Shown: positions 1 to 8,976, counted from the first letter of the stretch. The stretch: DNA of 64,000 nucleotides from DASUAS01 sp963756895 (GCA_963756895.1 CAVWPI010000003.1:115117-179116); one strand, 5' to 3'. Numbers and translations are program-made. Notes: a model not told the origin generated them from the sequence alone.

Positions 1-1436
1 CCGTCGGCCGCCCACCCTGGGGCAGTTTGGCCACCGGGCCATCGGCGGCGGGATCGCTGCTCAGCGCGGTGCCCGGTGGCTGGTCGCTGTCTTGCTCCAC
101 GAAGTTGGCCGCGAGGTTGCGGGCGGCCAGGGTCTGCGCGGCCTGGGCCCGTTGCTGGCCGACGACGTTCGGCATGACGATGGTGGGGCTGCTCACCTGG
201 AGCGTGATGAGTCCGCCCTTCGGGATCTTGCGGCCGCCTTCGGGGTCCTGACCCACCACGAGGTCGGGCACCTGCTCGGGTTCGTCGACGTCCTGGCGCG
301 CCACGGTGAAGCCCTTGGCCTCGAGCCCGGCCTGGGCTTGGGCGTACGAGAACCCGGCGACCGCGGGGACGGGAAACTTGGGGGTGGCGTTGCCCTCGTC
401 GCCGAAGTTGGAGTTGGCGAGGAGGAACACGATCAGCCCGACGAGCAGCGCCAGCGCGATGCCGATGGCGACGGCCGGGCCCCAGCGGCTGCCCGAGCGG
501 CGCGTGGCGGCCACCGGCGGGGCGGCGGCCGCCGCGGGAGTGACGGGCGCGGCGACGTGCACCGAGGCCGGTGCCACCGCGGCTGCCGCGGTGGTGGCGC
601 CGACCAACGGGCGACCGCGCTCGAAGCGCAGCAGGTCGGCGCGCATGTCCTGCGCCGACGCGTAGCGCTGGTCGACGTCCTTCGCCATCGCGGTGAGCAC
701 GATGTGGTTCATCGTGTCCGGGAGGTCGCGCACGAGTGACGACGGCGGCGCGGGTGTTTCGCGCACGTGCTTGTACGCCACCGACACCGGGCTGCCCGCG
801 GTGAACGGCGCGACTCCGGTGAGCATCTCGTAGAGCACGACCCCGAGCGCGTACACGTCGGAACGACCGTCGAGCTTGAAGCCCTGTGCCTGCTCGGGGG
901 AGAAGTACGTCGCGGTGCCGAGCACCGCGCCCGTCTTCGTCAGCGGCTCGCTCGTCTCCGCGCGCGCGATGCCGAAGTCGGTGACTTTCACCTGACCCTG
1001 CGGCGTGACGAGCACGTTGCCGGGCTTCACGTCGCGGTGCACCACGCCGTGCGCGTCGCGCGAACGACAGCGCGTCGGCGATCTCGGCGGCGATGCGCGC
1101 CGAGTCGGTCGGACCGAGGCGACCGTACGACTGCAGGATCTCGCGCAACGTCTGTCCGGGGACGTACTCCATCACGATGAAAGAGGTGTCGTCCTCTTCA
1201 CCCCAGTCGTAGACCGCGACGATGTGTGGATGGTTGAGCCCCGCGGCAGCCTGCGCCTCGCGCCGGAAGCGTTCGACGTTGACGGGATCCGTCGCGAACT
1301 GCGCGGCCAGCACCTTCACCGCAACGCGCCGGTCGAGTAGGCGGTCGTGCGCGAGGTACACGTCGGCCATGCCGCCGTGGCCGATCGCTTCGCCCAGCTC
1401 GTAGCGGTTCGCGAAGACGCGGGTGGCGGGCGGCAT
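1..1436 (-). CDS. pknB: Ser/Thr protein kinase with PASTA repeats, PknB-type (partial, frameshifted)
   Basis: Membrane receptor-like kinase that phosphorylates cell-wall and division proteins. The kinase domain begins at residue ~12 with a glycine loop (GHGGMADV, ~19-26) and the ATP lysine in VAVKVL (~41). HRDVKPGN and DFG follow, then one transmembrane helix (ALALLVGLIVFLLA) and extracellular PASTA repeats; the second PASTA repeat is cut by the window edge, so the C-terminus is missing. The start is the ATG at 1434-1436, 16 bp after pbpA. Near 1055-1066 the frame breaks between ALSFA and AHGVVHRDVK. One base is in excess just before the catalytic loop, most likely a sequence error because the rest is intact. 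It is the last visible gene of the fhaA-to-pknB operon. No separate pknA lies between pbpA and this gene. Confidence 0.93.
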   Translation of the reverse strand, partial: MPPATRVFANRYELGEAIGHGGMADVYLAHDRLLDRRVAVKVLAAQFATDPVNVERFRREAQAAAGLNHPHIVAVYDWGEEDDTSFIVMEYVPGQTLREILQSYGRLGPTDSARIAAEIADALSFARRARRGAPRREARQRARHAAGSGESHRLRHRARGDERAADEDGRGARHRDVLLPRAGTGLQARRSFRRVRARGRALRDAHRSRAVHRGQPGVGGVQARARNTRAAVVTRARPPGHDEPHRAHRDGEGRRPALRVGAGHARRPAALRARSPVGRRHHRGSRGGTGLGARRRARHSRGGRRPAGGRHAPLGQPLGPGRRHRHRAGAARRADRVPPRQLQLRRRGQRHPQVSRPRGRRVLVRPSPGRARGQGLHRGAPGRRRTRAGARPRGGSGPRRRPQDPEGRTHHAPGEQPHHRHAERRRPATGPGRADPGRPQPRGQLRGARQRPATGHRAEQRSRRRWPGGQTAPGWAAD

Positions 1437-1452
1437 GGTCACGGCAGGCTAC

Positions 1453-2919
1453 TCACGAGCTCACGCCCAACAGGTTCTGGAGGAGCTGCTTGGCGATGGG
1501 TGCGGCGACCGCGCCGCCGGTCGCCTCGCTGCCGATGTCACCGCCGTGCTCGACGATGACCGCGACCGCGTACCGCGGCGCGTTCGCCGGCGCGAAGGCG
1601 ATGAACCATGCGTGTGGGTTCTCACCGTCGACGCCCGTCTGCGCGGTGCCGGTCTTGCCCGCCACCTCGATGCCGTCGATCTGCGCCTCGGTGCCGGACC
1701 CCTCGTTGACGACGTCGATCATCATGCTGGTGAGCGCGGCCGCGGTGGTGGGCTGCATGCACGTCATCCAGTCCTTGGGCTCGGTCGTCTGCACCGTCTG
1801 CCCCTGGCTGTTGTGCACCTCTTGCACAACGTGCGGTTCCTTGATGACGCCGTTGTTGGCGATGCCCTCGGCGATCAACGCCATCTGCAGCGGCGTGGTG
1901 AACACGTCGCCCTGACCGATCCCCGCCAGCGCGAAGCGCGCCTTGTCCGCCCCGATCAGCGGTCCGACGCTCTTCTCCGCCTTGGGCTCGAGGTCGATCG
2001 GCGGCGCGCTCTCGATCCCGCACTGCTGCATCGCGGGAGGAAAGCGGTCGTCGAGCTCGTACCCGAGCCTCGCGAAGGTCGCGTTGCACGAGTTGATGAG
2101 GCTCACCCGCAACGTCCCGCCGCACGAGCCACCACCGAAGTTGCGCAGGAGTGTGTCGGTTCCCGGGATCTGGAAACCATTCTCTTCGTCGAACACCCGG
2201 TCGTCGGTCGACGTGAGCCCGGCCTCGATCGCCGATTTGCTCGTGATCACCTTGAACGTCGAGCCCGGGGAGTAGCGGAAGCGGTAGGCGCGCTGCAGCG
2301 CCGGCTTTCCGTTCTCGTCGCTGTTGATGGCGTTGAACGCGTTCTGGACGAACGGGGTGCTGTGCACCGAGAGCCCGTTGGGGTTGAAGGTGGGGTTCGA
2401 GTACATCGCCACGACCGCGCCGGTCTGCACGTCGAGTGCCACCACCGAGCCCCGCTGCCCGCGCAGCGCCGACTCCGCCGCCTTCTGCGCTGACTCGGTC
2501 AGCGACAGCACCACGTCGTTGGTGACCGCCTTTCCGCTGAGCGTGTTGCCGAGGTTGTCGAGCTGCAAGCTGGTGTCCTGACCCGTGAGCACCTTGCCGT
2601 ACGACGCTTCGACGCCTGTGCTGCCCACGAGGTTGACGAACGACTGGTATCCGACCACGTGCGCGAACAGGCCCGTCTGCGGGTAGTCGCGCCGGTACTT
2701 GAAGTCGCCGGTGGTCGGGATCGACTGGGCGACGATCTGGCCGTCGGCGGTGAGGATGTCGCCGCGGGCCCGGTTGAAGTCCTTGAGCTGCTTGCGCACG
2801 TTGTTGGGATCGTTGGCGAGGTTGCTGGCGTCGACCACCTGCAGGTAGGTGAGCTGCGCGACGAGGAGCAGGATGAGGACGGTCACCGCGTACCCCACGC
2901 GGCGGATCGGCCGGTTCAC
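1453..2919 (-). CDS. pbpA: Peptidoglycan transpeptidase, class B penicillin-binding protein (PbpA)
   Basis: Periplasmic-face transpeptidase that cross-links peptidoglycan together with the SEDS glycosyltransferase RodA. It has 488 residues: a short cytoplasmic N-terminus, one membrane anchor (~8-26), a dimerisation region, then the transpeptidase domain. The three active-site motifs are present: SPGSTFK with nucleophile S220 and K223, SCN (277-279) and KTG (422-424). The GTG start at 2917-2919 overlaps the rodA stop by four bases (GTGA), indicating translational coupling. Length and motifs match actinobacterial PbpA. The frame is undamaged. Confidence 0.95.
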   Translation of the reverse strand: MNRPIRRVGYAVTVLILLLVAQLTYLQVVDASNLANDPNNVRKQLKDFNRARGDILTADGQIVAQSIPTTGDFKYRRDYPQTGLFAHVVGYQSFVNLVGSTGVEASYGKVLTGQDTSLQLDNLGNTLSGKAVTNDVVLSLTESAQKAAESALRGQRGSVVALDVQTGAVVAMYSNPTFNPNGLSVHSTPFVQNAFNAINSDENGKPALQRAYRFRYSPGSTFKVITSKSAIEAGLTSTDDRVFDEENGFQIPGTDTLLRNFGGGSCGGTLRVSLINSCNATFARLGYELDDRFPPAMQQCGIESAPPIDLEPKAEKSVGPLIGADKARFALAGIGQGDVFTTPLQMALIAEGIANNGVIKEPHVVQEVHNSQGQTVQTTEPKDWMTCMQPTTAAALTSMMIDVVNEGSGTEAQIDGIEVAGKTGTAQTGVDGENPHAWFIAFAPANAPRYAVAVIVEHGGDIGSEATGGAVAAPIAKQLLQNLLGVSS

Positions 2920-4346
2920 CGGCGCGCCGGCGGAGCTGCGGGCACGGCGTCACCTCCTCCGCCGAGCCCGCCTTCTCCGCCGAGCCCGCCTCCTCCGCCG
3001 AGCCCGCCCCTGCCGAGACCTCCCACGGCAGTGCGCGCGGTCGCGAGCGCGCCCGGGGCCTCCGCGCGCGCGACCGTCTCGTCGGAGATGCGCAACAGCA
3101 GGGCGACGATCACGAAGTTGGCGATGAGCGACGACCCGCCGTACGAGATGAACGGCAGCGTCACGCCGGTGAGGGGGATGACGCGGATCACGCCACCGAT
3201 GATCACGAAGGTCTGCACGCCGATGATCGTGGTGAGGCCGGCCGCGAACAGCTTCGAGAACGACCGGTCGGCCTGGATGGCGATGCGGAACCCGCTCCCG
3301 ACGAGCAGCAGGAACATCATGCACACGGCGACGGTGCCGAGCAGCCCGAGCTCCTCGCCGATGGCGGAGAGCACGAAGTCGGTCGACGCATTGGGGATCT
3401 TCTGCGGGCTCCCGAGTCCGAGCCCGGTGCCCTGGAAGCCACCCGAACCCAGCGCGTACATCGACTGGACGAGCTGGAAGCCCGTGGTCTTCGACACCGA
3501 CCACGGATCGATCCACGAGCTCACGCGGTCCTGCACGTGGCCGAACAGCTGGTACGCCACGAACGCGCCGCCGAGGAACATGCCGAGCGCGACCACGAGG
3601 TACGACCAGCGGTCGGTGGCGATGTAGAGCATCGCCGCGAACACCGCGAAGAAGAGGAGCGACGACCCGAGGTCCTTCTCGCGCACCATCACGAGGATGG
3701 AGAAGCCCCACGCGAGCAGCAGCGGGCCGAGGTGCTTCGGATCGGGGAGCCGGAGGCGTCCGATGTGACGCGTCCCCGCCGCGAGCAGCTCGCGCTTGTC
3801 GACGAGGTAGGCGGCGAAGAAGACGACGAGCAGCACCTTGGCCGCCTCGCCGGGCTGGAAGTTCACCGGACCGACTCGCACCCAGAGCCGAGCGCCGTTG
3901 ATCTCCTGCCCGAGCCCGGGGAGCGACGGGAGCAACAGCGCGGCGATGCCCAGGAGCAGGAACGTGTACTTGTAACGCTCGAGCGTGCGGACGTTGCGCA
4001 CGATCACGAGCGTGAGCACGAACGCGGCGATGCCGACCGCGGTCCACACCGCCTGCACCCGCGCCAGATCGCGGTCGAGGCGCGAGATGGTGAAGTAGCC
4101 GATGCCGTTCAGGAGGAACGCGATCGGCAGCAGGGTCGGGTCGGCGCGGGGCGCGAAGCGTCGCACCGCGAGGTGCGCCGCCACGTAGAGGCCGAGCACC
4201 GCGAGGAGGAACACCCAGAGGTCGGCGGGGATGTCGGGGCGGTCGGCGAGGAGCAGCAGGACGTAGCCCGCCGCGGTCACCACGACCGCGAGGAGCCCGA
4301 GCCCGAGCTCGCGGCTGCGCCGCCGCCGTGCAGTGGGCGATCTCAC
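2916..4346 (-). CDS. rodA: SEDS peptidoglycan glycosyltransferase RodA/FtsW family
   Basis: Polytopic membrane enzyme polymerising lipid II into glycan strands, partnered with PbpA. The protein has ~476 residues and about ten hydrophobic helices. SEDS signatures are visible: a WIDPW...GFQLVQSMYALGSGG stretch, PNASTDFVLSAIGEELG and the C-terminal ISYGGSS. The GTG start (4344-4346) overlaps the pstP stop as GTGA, and the end overlaps the pbpA start, so the three genes are tightly coupled. The last ~35 residues are an unusual glycine/leucine-rich tail (GGLGGEGGLGGGG-like) encoded by three 18-bp tandem repeats at 2957-3010. RodA is preferred over FtsW because of the pbpA/pknB context. Confidence 0.94.
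   Translation of the reverse strand: MRSPTARRRRSRELGLGLLAVVVTAAGYVLLLLADRPDIPADLWVFLLAVLGLYVAAHLAVRRFAPRADPTLLPIAFLLNGIGYFTISRLDRDLARVQAVWTAVGIAAFVLTLVIVRNVRTLERYKYTFLLLGIAALLLPSLPGLGQEINGARLWVRVGPVNFQPGEAAKVLLVVFFAAYLVDKRELLAAGTRHIGRLRLPDPKHLGPLLLAWGFSILVMVREKDLGSSLLFFAVFAAMLYIATDRWSYLVVALGMFLGGAFVAYQLFGHVQDRVSSWIDPWSVSKTTGFQLVQSMYALGSGGFQGTGLGLGSPQKIPNASTDFVLSAIGEELGLLGTVAVCMMFLLLVGSGFRIAIQADRSFSKLFAAGLTTIIGVQTFVIIGGVIRVIPLTGVTLPFISYGGSSLIANFVIVALLLRISDETVARAEAPGALATARTAVGGLGRGGLGGGGGLGGEGGLGGGGDAVPAAPPARR
2957..3010. repeat. Three tandem 18-bp repeats encoding the glycine-rich RodA tail
   Basis: Three near-identical 18-bp units (2957-2974, 2975-2992, 2993-3010), core CTCCGCCGAGCCCGCC on the plus strand, in frame inside the 3' end of rodA. 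They encode GGLGGG-type hexapeptides on the minus strand. Such in-frame arrays can change copy number without breaking the frame. Confidence 0.85.
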
Positions 4347-5543
4347 GGCGTCGCCGGCGCGAGCGTGGCCGGTGGCGGCGCGAGCGTGGTGGTCGGCGGA
4401 ACCGTCGTCGTCGTGGTGGTCGTGGTCGTGGTGGTGGTCTGCGCCTTCAGCCGCGCGACGAACGCTGCCGCGTCGGCGCGCGACGAGAAGGTGTGGCGGT
4501 CGCGCACCTGGGCCTGGGCGGCCGGCTTCAGGTCGGCGATCTCCACCGCGGTGCGCTGCGCGATGGTGGGATCCCAGCCCGCCAAGCCCCCAGGCACCCC
4601 CTTGAACACGGTGACCTGGCCCTGGCTGGTGCTCACGAAGTAGTCCTTGCGCGCGTACCAACCGACCGCGGCCACCGCGATGCCGAGCACCAACACGATC
4701 GGCAAGGCCCACAGCAGCACCCGGCCCACGCCGCGCGCACCCCGCCGGCGGCGCTCACCCGGTTCGGGCGGCGGCGTGTCGTCGACCTCGGTGGCGACGA
4801 GCGGCTCCACGAGCTCGGGCACCGCCTGCAACGACGCCTCGTCGGTGACCGCGACGACCACCACGGTGATGTTGTCCACGCCGCCGGCGAGGTTGGCCGC
4901 GTCGACGAAGGCGGCCGCGGCGCGCGACGGGATCGTCCTCCCGTCGCAACGTGGCCGCGATCTCCTCGGTGTGCACCATGTCGGTGAGACCGTCGGAGCA
5001 CAACACGAGGCGGTCACCGGGGCTCAGCTCGACGGGGTACACGTCGACGGCGACGGTGGGATCGGTGCCGATCGAGCGCGTGATGATCGAACGCTGCGGA
5101 TGCACCGCCGCCTCGTCGGCGGTCAGCCGTCCTTCCTGCACGAGCTCCTCGACCAGGCTGTGGTCGACGGTCACCTGCCGGAGCTCGCCCTCGTGCAGGA
5201 GGTAGGCGCGGGAGTCGCCGACGTGACCGAGCAGGATGGTGTTCCCCGCGACCAGCGTGCCGACGGTGAGCGTCGTGCCCATGCCGCGGAGGTTCATGTC
5301 GGTCTGCGCCTTGGCGAAGACCGCCGCGTTGGCGTCCTCGATCGACTCGCGCAGCGTGCGGCCGCTGGTGATGGAAGCGCGGAGTGCCTCCACCGCGGTC
5401 GCGCTCGCGACCTCGCCGGCGCGGTGACCGCCGATGCCGTCGGCCACGGCGACGAGCCCCATCGCGTCGTCGACGAGGTAGGCGTCCTCGTTCCCGTCGC
5501 GAACCCGGCCGACGTCGGTGGCGGCCCCCGTCACGAGTCTCAC
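4343..5543 (-). CDS. pstP: PP2C-family Ser/Thr phosphatase PstP (frameshifted)
   Basis: Metal-dependent phosphatase reversing PknB phosphorylation. The N-terminal PP2C domain (~1-235) shows the metal-binding motifs DVGRVRDGNEDA, VADGIGGH, GHVGDSRAYLL, CSDGLTDMV and GGVDNIT. A basic linker, one transmembrane helix (LLWALPIVLVLGIAVAAVGW) and an extracytoplasmic region follow. That region ends in a run of about twelve threonines plus a proline/threonine tail. GTG start at 5541-5543, ten bases after fhaB. Around 4930-4945 the frame changes between LRRED and SRAAAAFVDAAN; one extra base in a GGG run would explain it. Domain order matches mycobacterial PstP. Confidence 0.93.
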
Positions 5544-5553
5544 GACGCCGGTT

Positions 5554-6036
5554 TCACCTGACGGCCTCGGCCACGGTCTGCCCGAACTGCACGTGGTCGC
5601 CGCGGCGGAGCTGCGCGGCGTGCACCAGCGGTTCTCCGTTGAGCAGCGTGCCGTTGCGGGAGCCGAGGTCCTCGACGTACACCGCGCCGTCGCGCCGGAA
5701 CACGCGTGCGTGGACGGTGGAGACGAACGAGTCGTCGGCCAGCACGATGCTGCAGCCGCCGCCGCGGCCGACGGTGAGCTCCTCGCTGAGGGCGAAGCTC
5801 TCGCCTTCGCGCGCGGCCGGCTCGAGGATCCGCAACTTCCCGGGACCGCGTCCCTTGGCCGGCTTGACCGGACGCGACGCCGGGACGGGCGCGGCGCTGG
5901 GTGGGGCCGCCGGTTGCTCGGGCACCGGTGCGGGCGCCCGCATCTCCTTCACCACCACGCGCACGACCCGGAACAGGAAAAGGTAGAGAAGGGCGAGGAA
6001 GCAGAACTTCAGGATGGTGAGGACGGATTCCGGCAC
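5554..6036 (-). CDS. fhaB: FHA-domain membrane protein (FhaB/FipA-like)
   Basis: Phosphothreonine reader of the PknB network. It has 160 residues: an N-terminal transmembrane helix (~8-26, LKFCFLALLYLFLFRVV), a proline/alanine linker, then an FHA domain (~65-155) with the signature GRGGGCSIVLADDSFVSTVHA and SRNGTLLNG. It is a homologue of mycobacterial FhaB/FipA, which links kinase signalling to division and wall synthesis. The GTG start (6034-6036) overlaps the last base of the fhaA stop. Confidence 0.93.
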   Translation of the reverse strand: MPESVLTILKFCFLALLYLFLFRVVRVVVKEMRAPAPVPEQPAAPPSAAPVPASRPVKPAKGRGPGKLRILEPAAREGESFALSEELTVGRGGGCSIVLADDSFVSTVHARVFRRDGAVYVEDLGSRNGTLLNGEPLVHAAQLRRGDHVQFGQTVAEAVR

Positions 6037-6692
6037 TACGAGGCCTCGAAGCGCATCACCGTCGCGCCCACCGAGATCTCGTCGCCGTCGTGGAGCACCC
6101 GCTCTTTGACCGCGGTGCCGTTGACCAGCGTGCCGTTCATCGACCCGAGGTCGGCGAGGACGAAGCCGTCGGCGGTGGGGCGGATCTCGGCGTGGCGCCG
6201 CGAGGCCCGCGGGTCGGCCAGGCTGACCGTGCAGTCGGAGTTCCGGCCGAGGGAGGTGATGTGCTCACCGAGCCCGACCCGCCGCCCGTCGGGCAGCACC
6301 AGCGAGCCCACGTGGCCGCCGGCGCCCTCGGCGATCTCGGCCACGACGTCGTAGTCGCCGGCCTTGAGCGTGTCGTCGGGCACGAGGGTGAGGGTGACGG
6401 GGCCCACGAATTGGTAGCCCTCGTCACGGGCGTGCTGACGGGCGGCCTCGGCCAGCTCCCGGGCCAGCGCCTCGGCGAAGGAGCTGAAGCGCTCGAAGTC
6501 GGCGGGAGAGAGGTAGACCCCGATGTTGTTGGGCGCCACCGGGCGGCCGTTGACCCCCAGCGTGCGGCCGTCGTCGAGGACGCGCGTCACCCGATGACCG
6601 ATCTCGACGGGCTGGAGTCCGCTGCGGAAGGCCTTGTTGAAGGTCCCCTCCACCAGCCGCTCGAGCCTCCGCTCGAACCCCTGGAGTCCCAC
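6036..6692 (-). CDS. fhaA: DUF3662 and FHA domain protein FhaA
   Basis: First gene of the operon. The N-terminal DUF3662 domain (~1-115) begins with GLQGFERRLERLVEGTFNKA and carries LQPVEIGHRV. The C-terminal FHA domain (~135-215) contains SLGRNSDCTVSLADPRASRRHAEI and GSMNGTLVNG. In mycobacteria FhaA binds phosphorylated PknB-pathway partners and affects lipid II flipping. At 218 residues it is much shorter than the M. tuberculosis protein because the long disordered middle is absent. GTG start at 6690-6692; the preceding gap to tRNA-Leu should contain the operon promoter. Confidence 0.93.
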   Translation of the reverse strand: MGLQGFERRLERLVEGTFNKAFRSGLQPVEIGHRVTRVLDDGRTLGVNGRPVAPNNIGVYLSPADFERFSSFAEALARELAEAARQHARDEGYQFVGPVTLTLVPDDTLKAGDYDVVAEIAEGAGGHVGSLVLPDGRRVGLGEHITSLGRNSDCTVSLADPRASRRHAEIRPTADGFVLADLGSMNGTLVNGTAVKERVLHDGDEISVGATVMRFEAS

Positions 6693-6758
6693 GCCGAGAG
6701 TGTACCGAGCAGCCCCTCCCGAGAACCCGCACCTCCTCCTTCTTCCCGTTCTCCCTCA

Positions 6759-6812
6759 TCCGAACATCTCGGACTTCGTGTGCACCGGTGGGGGTCGAAA
6801 CCGAGATGTTCA
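6759..6812. repeat. Dispersed inverted repeat, GAACATCTC family, copy 1
   Basis: Perfect 11-bp arms GAACATCTCGG (6762-6772) and CCGAGATGTTC (6801-6811) around a 28-nt loop, in the divergent gap between fhaA and tRNA-Leu. The left half also occurs, with a few changes, at 41445-41475 upstream of pgi. No protein-coding content. It could be an operator, an RNA hairpin or a small mobile palindrome. Confidence 0.75.
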
Positions 6813-6846
6813 GCTGCGGAGGCGTCGGGCTACCCTGTCGCACTCC

Positions 6847-6930
6847 GGGCGAGTGGCGGAATTGGCAGACGCGCAGGCTTCAGGTGCCTGTGTCCGCAAG
6901 GACGTGGGGGTTCAAGTCCCCCCTCGCCCA
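6847..6930 (+). tRNA. tRNA-Leu (anticodon CAG)
   Basis: An 84-nt cloverleaf: acceptor GGGCGAG (6847-6853) pairs with CTCGCCC (6923-6929), discriminator A at 6930. The anticodon stem CAGGC/GCCTG frames the loop TTCAGGT with CAG at 6881-6883. A long variable arm (TGTCCGCAAGGACGT) is typical of class II tRNAs. The T arm is GGGGG-TTCAAGT-CCCCC. CCA is not encoded. In M. tuberculosis a tRNA-Leu gene also lies beside fhaA. Confidence 0.97.
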
Positions 6931-6952
6931 CCCGAGCAGACGGCCCGCCGCC

Positions 6953-7921
6953 TCAACCGCTGACGCGGCGGGCGTCGAGCTGCAGCCGGTCGGGCCACCG
7001 CACCTTCGTCGCCCATCCGAGCAGCTCGAACCAGCGGATCAGCCGGGCCGACGTGTCGAGCTGGCCCGGGTCGACCCCGTGGCGCGCCAGGGTGGGAAAG
7101 GCGTGATGGGCGTTGTGCCACGACTCGCCGCCGGTCAGGAGGGCGAGCGGGGCGAAGTTCGTGCTGCGGTCGCGCGTGCGGAACGGCCGTCGCCCGAACC
7201 GATGGCAGACGGAGTTGATCGCCCACGTGAGGTGGTGGCCGAGCCCGACGCGGAGCACCCCGGCCCAGAGGAGCGCGGCGAGCGCACCGCCCATCGTGCC
7301 GGTCAGCGCGTACCCGAGCCCGAAGGGCAGGGCGAGCGTGGCGATGCACAGCGGCACGAACATGCGGTCGATGAACACCAGGTCGCGGTCGGCGAGCAGG
7401 TCGGGGGCGAACTCGTCGCGCGGCGTGTGCGCGTTGTCGAACACCCACGTGAAGTGGGCGTGAGCCATCCCGCGCCAGCCCGCGAGCCGTTCGCCGGCCT
7501 TCACCACAGGGGAATGCGGGTCGCCGGTCCGGTCCGCGTAGCGGTGGTGCCGGCGGTGGTCGGCCACCCACCCGATGAGCGATCCCTGGAACGACATCGA
7601 TCCGAGGACCGCGAGGACGATCTTCAGCGGTCGGCGGGCCTCGAAGCTGCGGTGCGTGAACAGCCGGTGGAAGCCGATGGTCACGCCGTGCGCGATCACG
7701 AAGTAGAAGGCGGTCAGGAGGATCAGGTTGAGCCAGGGGATCGGCTCGCCGATCGCGCGCACGGTCACCCAGACCGCGGCGAGCGGCGGCCCGAGCGCGA
7801 TGACGGCGGAGAGGATCCGGCGGTAGCGGGGTGCCGGGTTGCTCGCCCATCGCACCTCGGGTGGGACGGGAGGCGGCGCGGGCGCGAGTGCGTCCGCGGC
7901 GAGCGGAGGAGCGGTCTGCAT
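6953..7921 (-). CDS. Acyl-CoA / fatty-acid delta-9 desaturase
   Basis: Membrane di-iron desaturase introducing a cis double bond in acyl chains. It has 322 residues with four hydrophobic segments and the three histidine boxes of the family: HRLFTH (~80), HRRHH (~117) and HNAHH (~260). The arrangement resembles DesA3-type stearoyl-CoA desaturases of actinobacteria and cyanobacteria. The start is the ATG at 7919-7921, beginning MQTAPPLAAD; upstream in-frame sequence is low-complexity and looks non-coding. It is convergent with tRNA-Leu and has no obvious operon partner. Confidence 0.93.
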   Translation of the reverse strand: MQTAPPLAADALAPAPPPVPPEVRWASNPAPRYRRILSAVIALGPPLAAVWVTVRAIGEPIPWLNLILLTAFYFVIAHGVTIGFHRLFTHRSFEARRPLKIVLAVLGSMSFQGSLIGWVADHRRHHRYADRTGDPHSPVVKAGERLAGWRGMAHAHFTWVFDNAHTPRDEFAPDLLADRDLVFIDRMFVPLCIATLALPFGLGYALTGTMGGALAALLWAGVLRVGLGHHLTWAINSVCHRFGRRPFRTRDRSTNFAPLALLTGGESWHNAHHAFPTLARHGVDPGQLDTSARLIRWFELLGWATKVRWPDRLQLDARRVSG

Positions 7922-8044
7922 TCGGGACCTCAGCGGCTGGTGGGGCACACCGCCAGGGTCCGGAGCAGTGAAGAACGCCGTCGGAGACGACGTCTCTGGC
8001 AGCGTACCGGCCCCTGCGCCCGGTTGGCAGGGCGGGTACGGTGA

Positions 8045-8080
8045 AGTGCGGTGGCCCGCACATCCGTGCGGGCCTGCACT
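8045..8080. promoter_or_regulatory. Strong palindrome between divergent desaturase and GAF-ANTAR genes
   Basis: The 9-bp arms GGCCCGCAC (8053-8061) and GTGCGGGCC (8066-8074) are perfect around a 4-nt loop, flanked by outer AGTGC/GCACT arms. It lies in the ~285-bp gap between the desaturase start (7921) and the GAF-ANTAR start (8207). There is no U-run, so an intrinsic terminator is unlikely. A regulator site or mRNA-leader hairpin is more plausible. Confidence 0.5.
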
Positions 8081-8206
8081 GCTCCAGTCCTCGGTGGTGT
8101 GAGCCTGCGTCCAGCACACCGACGAGGCCGAGATGCACGTCAGACCGGTCCGATCCGCCGTGGTGGTCGTGATCCCTTCCCGGTTCCATCTCGGCAGAGT
8201 CGTCTG

Positions 8207-8951
8207 ATGGAGCTGCGTCGTCTCGGTCGCCTGGTCGCCGATCTGTACCGTCCCGCCCCGTCGACGCATGACGGCGCCGACGGGAGCCGCCCCTTCGACT
8301 CCGTCGCGACGCGCGCGTGCGCAACCTGCGTGGAGCTCCTCGACGTGAGCGGCGCCGGCGTCGTGCTCGTCGACGAGGACGGTGAGGTGAGCGCCGTGGG
8401 CGCCGCGGGCGCGGCGTCGGCGACGATCCTGGAGGAGATCCAGTTCGTGGTGGGCGAGGGGCCCGGCCTCGACGCCCACGCCTCCGGGGTGCCCGTGCTG
8501 GTCTCCGACCTGGCCGAAGTCCCGGCGTCGCGGTGGCCGGGCTTCGTGTCCGGGATGCTGCCGACCGGGGTGCGCGGGCTGTTCAGCTACCCGCTGCAGG
8601 TCACGGCGGTGCGGCTCGGGGCGCTCGACCTCACCCGTGAGGAGCCCGGCCCCTCGACGCCCGCGGGCAGCTCGACGCCGCCGTCATGGCCGAGGTCGTG
8701 ACCCGACGCATTGCTCGCGGGTCAGGCCGACGCCGGACCGGGGGCGCTCGGGCCCGATCTCGACGACCCGATCGCGCTCGCGGCTCGAGGTGCACCGGGC
8801 CGCGGGGATGGTGTCGGAGCAGCTCGGGATCCGCGCCGCCGATGCGCTGGTTCTGCTGCGTGCCGCTGCCTACGCTTCCGAGCGTCCGATCGACGCGCTC
8901 GCGCACGACGTCGTCACCCGGACGCTGCGCTTCGACGAAGACCCTGTGTGA
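8207..8951 (+). CDS. GAF-ANTAR domain protein (copy 1, frameshifted)
   Basis: Putative sensor with an RNA-binding antiterminator. The GAF domain spans ~35-165 (ATCVELLDVSGAGVVLVDEDG, FVVGEGPGLDAH, FSYPLQVTAVRLGALDL). The C-terminal ANTAR helices read EVHRAAGMVSEQLGIRAADALVLLRAAAY and end at TGA 8949-8951. Between 8645 and 8790 the frame changes about three times; VMAEVVTRRI, DLDDPIALA and LEVHRAAG fall in different frames, so at least three one-base errors are implied. ANTAR proteins bind nascent RNA hairpins to prevent termination; targets are unknown. The next gene is a paralogue 25 bp downstream. Confidence 0.82.
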
Positions 8952-8976
8952 ACGACCGTGGGGAAGGAGGTACGAC

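Noticed and set aside
92..739. Long plus-strand open frames antisense to pknB, pbpA and rodA
   Set aside because: Arginine/glycine-rich or His-rich translations without motifs, mirroring real genes on the minus strand; typical of very GC-rich DNA.
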